Positions 58,591-64,000 of a stretch of DNA of 64,000 nucleotides are shown in pieces. The notes beneath the pieces are model-generated. The model did no database searches, was not told the origin of the DNA, and saw only the letters and a program-made list of their open reading frames with translations. The number at the start of each line of letters is the position of its first letter. The stretch's first letter is position 1. Made by a program: the position numbers and the translations under genes. The DNA is from Kitasatospora cineracea. GTDB taxonomy: Bacteria; Actinomycetota; Actinomycetes; Streptomycetales; Streptomycetaceae. The stretch covers positions 620,001 to 684,000 of the forward strand of contig NZ_RJVJ01000003.1 in NCBI RefSeq assembly GCF_003751605.1. The letters run 5' to 3'.

Positions 58591-58927
58591 GGCCGAGCAC
58601 CGTAGTGCTCGTCTCCGACATCGGCCGGCACGGGCGGCCACCAGGGCATACGGCAGGTGGGAACGACGCTCCCCGCCGGTCGGCGCCTCGGCCCGGTCGG
58701 CTGCCGAGCGGCAGGCCTGCGCCGAAGTCCTGGACGAGCCGAGGGCGCTGATCGCGGTGTCGGTGAAGTCCGACCGCAGCAAGGCGGCGGTCGGACCGCC
58801 GGCTGCGGTAGTGGGCGGCGGCCGATCCATGACCGTGATCCACGGCCGGAGCACTCGACCGGCCGTCGTGGGACCGGGCCTCTCCGGGCGGGCGCCGCCC
58901 GCACCGCGCTGTGCCGTCACGCTGTCG
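58591..58927. other. Gene-free stretch upstream of TPR gene
   Basis: The 337 bases show no supported gene. A minus-strand frame with fair codon bias (LRSDFTDTAISALGSSRTSA) precedes the TPR start but has no recognisable family or ribosome site, so it may be a remnant. Confidence 0.35.
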
Positions 58928-59956
58928 TCACGCCGCTGCGCGTTCGGCGGGCGGCCGACGCCTCAGCTCCCGCCGGCGGACGGCCGGCGGCTGGTAGGCC
59001 ATGTCGAGCGTGCCCGTGTCCGTGCCGGGCGGCACGATGGCGTCGATCCGGTCCAGGACGTCGTCCGGGAGGGTGACCTCGGCGCCCGCGAGCAGGTCGT
59101 CCAGGTGCGCCATCGTCCGCGGTCCGAGAAGCGCGGACGTGACGCCGGGGTGGGCGAGCACGAAGCCCATGGCCAGGTGGGTCAGCGGCATGCCCGCCTC
59201 CTCGGCGAGCGGGACGAGCCGTTCGACGACGTCGAGCCGCCGGTCGTCCTTGAGGTGCTGGAAGCCGTACTGCGAACGGTGGGTCGAAGGCTGCCGGCCC
59301 TTGCGGTAGCGCCCGGTCAGCAGCCCGCCGCCGAGCGGCGACCAGACCAAGGTGCCCATGCCGAACTCCTGCGCCACCGGGAGCACTTCGCGCTCGATGC
59401 CCCGGTTGAGGATCGAGTACACGGGCTGCTCGGTGCGCGGCCGGGCGAGGCCGCGCCGCTCGGCGACCCAGTGGGCGCGCACGAGTTCGGAGGCCGGCAT
59501 GGCCGAGGTGCCGAAGGTGCGGATCTTGCCGGCCCGCTGCAGGTCGGTGAGAGCCCCGAGCGTCTCCTCGATGTCGGTGCCGGGGTCCGGGCGGTGGATC
59601 TGGTAGACGTCGACGTAGTCGGTGTCGAGGCGGCGCAGCGAGTCCTCCAGCGCGCGCACCAGCCAGCGCCGGGACGCGCCCTGGTGGTTGGGCTCGTCGC
59701 CCATCGGGTTCCCGGCCTTCGTCGCGAGCACGACGTCGGCTCGACGGCCCTTCAGCGCGCGGCCCACGATCTCCTCCGACTCGCCGCGCGCGTACATGTC
59801 GGCCGTGTCGATGAGGTTGATGCCGGCGTCCAGGGCCCGGTGGATGATGCGGACGCAGTCGTCGTGGTCGGGGTTGCCGATGGCGCCGAACATCATGGCG
59901 CCCAGAGCGTAGGGGCTCACCTTGATCCCGGTCCTGCCGAGGCCGCGGTAACGCAT
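58928..59956 (-). CDS. Aldo/keto reductase
   Basis: The 342-residue enzyme starts MRYRGLGRTGIKVSPYALGA with AGGAGAG nine bases upstream. The tetrad is Asp and Tyr in DTADMYARG, Lys in LATKAGNPM, His in YQIHRPDPG. A barrel of normal length ends in an Arg/Ala-rich tail. It is divergent from an AraC-type regulator, 104 bases away, and probably its target. The substrate is unknown. Confidence 0.92.
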   Translation of the reverse strand: MRYRGLGRTGIKVSPYALGAMMFGAIGNPDHDDCVRIIHRALDAGINLIDTADMYARGESEEIVGRALKGRRADVVLATKAGNPMGDEPNHQGASRRWLVRALEDSLRRLDTDYVDVYQIHRPDPGTDIEETLGALTDLQRAGKIRTFGTSAMPASELVRAHWVAERRGLARPRTEQPVYSILNRGIEREVLPVAQEFGMGTLVWSPLGGGLLTGRYRKGRQPSTHRSQYGFQHLKDDRRLDVVERLVPLAEEAGMPLTHLAMGFVLAHPGVTSALLGPRTMAHLDDLLAGAEVTLPDDVLDRIDAIVPPGTDTGTLDMAYQPPAVRRRELRRRPPAERAAA

Positions 59957-59976
59957 GTTCTCTCCTGGAATCCGTT

Positions 59977-59993
59977 GGTGGGGTGCTGCCACC
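59977..59993. promoter_or_regulatory. Inverted repeat between AKR and AraC genes
   Basis: GGTGGGGTGCTGCCACC is a GGTGG-n7-CCACC repeat, 20 bases upstream of the AKR start. It is a candidate AraC operator but short. Confidence 0.35.
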
Positions 59994-60060
59994 AGCCTGC
60001 CCGGGAGGAGGCGGACGATGAATACTTGTGAGTCCCGTTTTTCTGCGCGAGAGTACGGTT

Positions 60061-61002
60061 GTGACCCCTGATCGACTCTCCGAAGCACTCGACCTGGTCG
60101 AGGTCCGCGGCGTCCTCACCGGCGGCATCGCGGCCCGCGGCGGATGGCGGGGCCGCGGACCGCTCTCCGACCCGGTCAAGTTCTTCGCCCTCGTCAGCGG
60201 CCGGGCCCGCCTCACCACCGACGGGGTCGACGGACCGGTCGACCTCGTGGCGGGCGACGTCGCGATCCTCACCGGCCGCTCCTGGGTCGCATTCGAGGCC
60301 GGCGCGGAACCCCGCCAAGAAGTGCAGCCGGAATCCGACTTCTCCACCGACCGCTTCACCCGCTCCGACCGCGACGCCGACGACATCGTCATCGGCGGCT
60401 GCGTCAGCCTGAACGAGGCCGGAAGAACACTCCTCCTCGAATCACTGCCGCCACTGGCCCACATCAGGCCGACCGGTGACGACGACCGCCTCCTCCCCGT
60501 CCTGCTGCGCCTGTTCGACGAGGCCACCGCACAGCGGCCCGGTTCGGCCTTCGCCATCCGGCAGTACGGCCAGCTCCTCCTCCTGGAGCTGCTGCGCTCC
60601 TACGTCGACCAGTGCACACTGCCGTCCGGCTGGCTGCGGCTGCTCGTCGACGAACGCCTGCGCCCCGCCCTCGACCTGCTGCACGACCGCCCCGGCCGCC
60701 CCTGGGGGCTCGAGGAGCTGGCGAGAGCAGCCACCATGTCCCGGACGACCTTCGCCGAGCGGTTCCGGGAGGCAGCCGGCGTGCCACCGCTGACCTACCT
60801 GGGACGGTGGCGCATGCTGCTCGCCCAGCGCGCACTCCGGGACGGTGACGCCCGCGTCGCGGCCCTCGCCGAGGAGTTGGGCTACGGATCGGAGAGCGCC
60901 TTCAGCACGGCATTCAAACGGGTCGTCGGCGAGTCGCCGCTACGCTACCGGGCCCGCGTGCGACAGGACGCCACCAGCCGCCCCCGGAGCGAGACACCAT
61001 GA
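60061..61002 (+). CDS. AraC-family transcriptional regulator with cupin domain
   Basis: The 313-residue protein is started here at GTG 60061 (MTPDRLSEALDLVEVRG); a GTG at 60028 would add 11 residues. Residues 1-170 form an AraC_binding/cupin_6 domain (LVSGRARLTTDGVDGPVDLV, AGDVAILTGRSW). Residues about 200-305 carry the two AraC helix-turn-helices, LEELARAATMSRTTFAERFR and VAALAEELGYGSESAFSTAF. It is divergent from the aldo/keto reductase gene, its likely target. Confidence 0.9.
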   Translation: MTPDRLSEALDLVEVRGVLTGGIAARGGWRGRGPLSDPVKFFALVSGRARLTTDGVDGPVDLVAGDVAILTGRSWVAFEAGAEPRQEVQPESDFSTDRFTRSDRDADDIVIGGCVSLNEAGRTLLLESLPPLAHIRPTGDDDRLLPVLLRLFDEATAQRPGSAFAIRQYGQLLLLELLRSYVDQCTLPSGWLRLLVDERLRPALDLLHDRPGRPWGLEELARAATMSRTTFAERFREAAGVPPLTYLGRWRMLLAQRALRDGDARVAALAEELGYGSESAFSTAFKRVVGESPLRYRARVRQDATSRPRSETP

Positions 61003-61348
61003 CACGTCGTCGGCCCGGCCCGGCCCGGCCCGGCTTCCTGCGAGGCCCGGCGACGCGGGCGTCCGCCCGGCGGCTGCGCAGGTGAGCGCGGGCCGCCCGC
61101 CGCCGAGCTGCCGGTAGCGACGGACGCTGCGCAGGGAATCGGCCGAGGAGCCCGGCCCGGACCTGGCCGCCGAGGACGTCGACGAAGACACCGGACGCGG
61201 GCGTGACCGCCGACGCGACCAGGACCCCGCTCTGCGACCCGGCGAACCCCCGCGCCGGTGACCGGCCACCGACCCGCTGCCCGGCCCGGTCCGCTCGGAG
61301 CCGTCGGCACCGCTTTCGCCCTCGACCAGGACCCGGAGCCGACCGCCC
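61003..61348. other. Gene-poor stretch before the MmyB remnant
   Basis: The 346 bases downstream of the AraC gene hold no supported gene; scattered short frames show no family. It may contain the decayed 5' part of the MmyB-like gene. Confidence 0.35.
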
Positions 61349-61600
61349 ATGCGCGACGTCCTGGAGCCCGCGGCGACCCGCAACTGCCCGCACCGCGACC
61401 AGCCGATCACCATCGCCGCCCCGCGCAAGACCCTCCACCACCCGCTGATCGGGGCCGTCACCCTCAACTGCGACGTCCTGGACATCACCGACCAGGACCA
61501 GCAAGCCGTGATCTACACGGCCGAGCCCGGCTCTCCCGCCGAGGAGGCGCTGCGCCTGCTGTCGGTGATCGGCACGCAGCGCACGGACGTACCCGGCTGA
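61349..61600 (+). pseudogene. MmyB-like XRE regulator, C-terminal remnant
   Basis: The 83-residue frame contains KTLHHPLIGAVTLNCDVLD and QAVIYTAEPGSPAEEALRLL, which are the last two conserved blocks of the MmyB-like ligand domain (compare the intact gene at 41759). The helix-turn-helix and most of the domain are missing upstream, and no in-frame extension restores them. It is a 5'-truncated relic. Confidence 0.68.
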
Positions 61601-61870
61601 GCCGAGCGCCGACCGCCGGAGACCTTCGGCTCCCCCCCGGCCCCGGTTTCCGCACACCGCGGCACCGCCGATCCCCTCGTCCCCACCTCTTCCGAGCCCG
61701 AACTCGAACCCGCCCCTGGCAGCCGCCTGACACAGGACACCCCGTGCCCCGCGCACTTCTGGCCGGAAAGGGCCGAGGTGGCGTTCCACCGCCGATTCGT
61801 CGGTGCATACGCCACAGCGCTGGGGGCAGCCGGAGGAGACCGGAGTCTTCACAAGGAGGCGAGTTGTGGC

Positions 61871-62329
61871 ATGGGCGATATCCAAGCGGTGGGCTGGGCC
61901 CGGCGAATGCCGGTCAGCGCGGGAGTGCGCGAGGGCCGTGACTGGGTCCGCAGGCATCTGGCGACGCTCGGCTGGGACGAAGCCGAGCCGGAGTTGGCGG
62001 ACGGCGTCGTGCTGGCAGTCTCCGAGCTGCTGACGAACGCTCACGTGCACGCGCACAGCGACGCGGAGCTGGTTCTGACGTGGGACGGACACTGCCTGCG
62101 CCTGAGCGTCCACGACCACAACCCCCTGCCCCCTCGCCCGCGGACAGCAGAACCCGGCGCTCTTGGCGGCAGGGGACTGGTGCTGGTCGATGCGGTGGCC
62201 GACCACTGGGGCACCCGGCCCACGAAGGAAGGGAAGACCGTCACCGCCTGCTTCCACCCCCCGTCGGCCGTTCGAGGCCCCTTGAACGCAACGGGCACGC
62301 ACCGGTCTGCCCCACCCGGCGCGGGCTGA
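61871..62329 (+). CDS. ATP-binding protein, RsbW/SpoIIAB-like anti-sigma-type HATPase
   Basis: The 152-residue protein starts at ATG 61871 with AAGGAGG eleven bases before it. It has the HATPase_c_2 fold: RDWVRRHLATLGWDEAEPEL, VLAVSELLTNAHVHAHSDAE (N-box), LRLSVHDHNPLP and GGRGLVLVDAVADHWG. Streptomycetes have dozens of these single-domain kinases, acting on anti-sigma-antagonists or unknown partners. No sigma factor or antagonist gene is adjacent. Confidence 0.87.
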   Translation: MGDIQAVGWARRMPVSAGVREGRDWVRRHLATLGWDEAEPELADGVVLAVSELLTNAHVHAHSDAELVLTWDGHCLRLSVHDHNPLPPRPRTAEPGALGGRGLVLVDAVADHWGTRPTKEGKTVTACFHPPSAVRGPLNATGTHRSAPPGAG

Positions 62330-62694
62330 GGGCCCGGCGCGAAGGCGGTGGCGGCGCTGATCGCGGTCGGCGCGACCCGCACGGCCGGCCGCAGCCGCAT
62401 CGCCCGGCACCGGGCCGCTCCAGGACGAAGCGGGCCGCGTCGAGCTCGTGGAGCAACTCGCCGTCCAGCGGTCCAAACGCCTTCGTCCACGCCCGGCGCA
62501 ACGCGCAGGACACCGGTACCGCCCTGGTGCCGGCCGCGCCCGCCGCGCCGGTGGACCGCCTGCCGGAGAGCACCGGCAGGTACCAGGTGTCCGGCATCCG
62601 TCCCGGCGTCGGGAGCGCCCTCGCCGAGCGCCCGGCCTCCTGCGACCGGTCGGCGGTGGAACCGGCGGCACACGACCGACCGTCCTAGCCGAAC
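62330..62694. other. Gene-free stretch
   Basis: The 365 bases have one plus-strand frame with fair codon bias ending before 62694 (VDRLPESTGRYQVSGIRPGV), but no start with a ribosome site or recognisable family, so it is not called. Confidence 0.35.
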
Positions 62695-63675
62695 ATGAGC
62701 GACAACGAGAAGACCTTAGGACGACGCGGACTCCTGCGGACGGCGGTCGCGGGTGCCGCCTTCCTGCCGGTGGCCGCTGCCGTCCCCGCAGCAGCCGCCG
62801 CGGGCGACCCCGCCGCCGCAGCCGACCCCGGGCCGGACCGGCAGGGCGGCGGCGAGACGGCGTTCACCTGGCTGGGCAACAGCGGGTGGCGGATCGAGGG
62901 CAACGGCAAGACCGTGCTGTTCGACCCGTACCTCACCCGCTTCCCCACCCACGGCTTCGACCCCGCCACCCCCCTCACCACCGCCGCCGACGTGGTCGAC
63001 GCCCACATCGGGAAACCGGACCTCGTCCTGGTCAGCCACAGCCACTGGGACCACGTCAACGACGTCCCGTACATCGCGAAGAGCCGCGGGGTGCAGGTGG
63101 TCGGCACCGCCACCACCTGCCACCTGCTGCAGGCGGCGGGCGTCGACCCGGCCCAGCTGATCGTGGTCAAGGGCGGCGAGGTGCTCGACTTCGGCGGGTA
63201 CACCGTGCGGGTGGTGGCCAGCCTGCACAGTCGCAACGCCAAGCACCGCTACTGGGCGCCCGGCACGCTCACCGCGCCGCCCGCCGCCCCGCCCCGCACG
63301 ATCGGCGAACTCGTCGAGGGCGACACCCTGGCCTTCCAGGTCCGGCTCGGCGACGGCCCCTCGACCCTGCTGACCGGCGCCAGCGACTTCGTCGAGCACA
63401 CCTACGCCGGCCTGCGGCCGGACGTGGCGATGATCGCGGTCGAGAGCACCGCCCGCACCACCCACCAGTACGTGCCCCGGCTGCTGCAGGCCCTCGACCT
63501 CCCGCGCACCGTCGTCCCCGTGCACTGGGACAACTTCGAGACACCACTGACCGACCCCGCCGTCCAGGACCCGGGCATGGACCTCGACGGCCTCGTCACC
63601 CAGGTGCGCCAACTCTCCCCGCGCACCCGGCTGATCCGCCCCGAACACCTCGCCACCCTGCACCTGCGCCCCTGA
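62695..63675 (+). CDS. Secreted metallo-beta-lactamase-fold protein (Tat signal)
   Basis: The 326-residue precursor starts at ATG 62695. The leader LGRRGLLRTAVAGAAFLPVA has a twin-arginine motif and a hydrophobic core ending in PAAAAAG, so Tat export is likely. The mature domain has LGNSGWRIEGNGKTVLFDPY and the metal site SHSHWDHVND (HxHxDH), then LLTGASDFVEH and a late His in VVPVHWDNFE. It belongs to the UlaG/RomA-like lactonase group; the substrate is unknown. It is the last confident gene in the window. Confidence 0.88.
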   Translation: MSDNEKTLGRRGLLRTAVAGAAFLPVAAAVPAAAAAGDPAAAADPGPDRQGGGETAFTWLGNSGWRIEGNGKTVLFDPYLTRFPTHGFDPATPLTTAADVVDAHIGKPDLVLVSHSHWDHVNDVPYIAKSRGVQVVGTATTCHLLQAAGVDPAQLIVVKGGEVLDFGGYTVRVVASLHSRNAKHRYWAPGTLTAPPAAPPRTIGELVEGDTLAFQVRLGDGPSTLLTGASDFVEHTYAGLRPDVAMIAVESTARTTHQYVPRLLQALDLPRTVVPVHWDNFETPLTDPAVQDPGMDLDGLVTQVRQLSPRTRLIRPEHLATLHLRP

Positions 63676-64000
63676 CGGACAACCGCGAACTCCAGCGGCC
63701 CGCGGCCGGGCTGCTGGTGGCGCCGACGATCCGGCAAGCCGCCCGCACCGCCGACGTGCCGGTCGACGACGTGCCCCTGGCCGACGTACTGCGGGTGCGG
63801 TGCCGTCGCGGCCCGCGCCGACTCCGATTGGAACTGACCCTCCGACAACCCTTGGACCCCGCCCCGATGTTGTCCCACACACACGCCGGGGCGGTGCGGC
63901 CGGTGGAGCAGCATCCAGTCGGAGGCCCCGGGCCCCGAGCACGCGCCCCTGTCGCGCGCCGGGCCCGGGGCCGACCTGCAGCTCGGCTCCCGCCGACAAC
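63676..64000. other. Right-hand end, no confident gene
   Basis: One plus-strand frame is open from about 63672 to the edge (ELQRPAAGLLVAPTIRQAAR, ADVPVDDVPLADVLR), but it overlaps the previous stop and has no start or family. It may be the start or remnant of a gene outside the window. Confidence 0.3.

Noticed and set aside
1..64000. CRISPR arrays, tRNA/rRNA genes, insertion sequences, prophage
   Set aside because: None was recognised: no regularly spaced 25-40-bp repeats, no cloverleaf, no transposase or integrase family features. The short tandem repeats found have 8-16-bp units and no spacers.
63672..64000. Open plus-strand frame at the right edge
   Set aside because: It has no start codon with a ribosome site, no recognised family, and begins inside the stop region of the MBL-fold gene. 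It was left as an unannotated end.

Overview
The window is a high-GC (roughly 70-75 %) chromosomal segment from an actinomycete of the Streptomyces/Kitasatospora type. The grounds are third-codon-position GC bias, many GTG starts, the sporulation-control gene spo0M, a YtrA-type GntR/ABC module, many secreted Tat/Sec proteins with RICIN, CHAP and SpaA domains, and dense small regulator-enzyme pairs. I see no rRNA or tRNA, no CRISPR array, no insertion sequence and no prophage. It reads as an accessory-type chromosomal region: short operons, each with its own local regulator.

Layout. 1-9.5 kb: a secreted RICIN/Asp-box protein (cut by the window edge), then a ROK repressor facing a sugar ABC operon (frameshifted binding lipoprotein, two permeases, a DUF5107-TPR protein). 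9.5-15.2 kb: a GntR(YtrA)-ATPase-permease operon, a DUF2079 membrane protein sharing the same operator, and a DUF3533-type membrane protein. 15.3-20.7 kb: spo0M, then a run of secreted wall-associated proteins (I36-CHAP, PG-binding/M15-like, a small Cys-rich protein) and a 57-aa secreted peptide plus 89-aa protein divergent from a TrmB/LuxR-type regulator. 20.8-33.3 kb: a Ser/Thr kinase, a mosaic pseudogene, an aldo/keto reductase with a perfect 18-bp operator, Lnt-like amidase, a two-component system, a DHFR-like/F420/YCII operon divergent from HxlR, and a truncated TipA-like MerR overlapping glutaminase.

33.4-45.6 kb: a ThDP alpha-keto-acid decarboxylase, a RICIN lectin, an amino-acid permease, an MpaB-like oxygenase, an MFS exporter divergent from an XRE/MmyB-like regulator, and a large SpaA-repeat surface protein. 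45.6-64 kb: a glutamate-synthase-like/PoxB-like/methyltransferase operon, a MerR-hydrolase operon with a probable leaderless promoter, TetR/SDR, CsbD, BenE, SseB-like and TPR proteins, an AKR/AraC pair, an MmyB remnant, an anti-sigma-like ATPase and a Tat-exported metallo-beta-lactamase-fold protein.

Main points of interest. (i) The peptide/TrmB-LuxR locus at 19.0-20.7 kb looks like a possible peptide-signalling unit. (ii) Several regulators sit next to well-formed paired operators (YtrA, HxlR, MerR, TetR, ROK). (iii) Two genes carry apparent single-base deletions (the ROK tail and the sugar-binding protein), and one locus is a genuine deletion/fusion mosaic (22.6-23.1 kb). All functional calls come from reading translated sequence; no database search was run.
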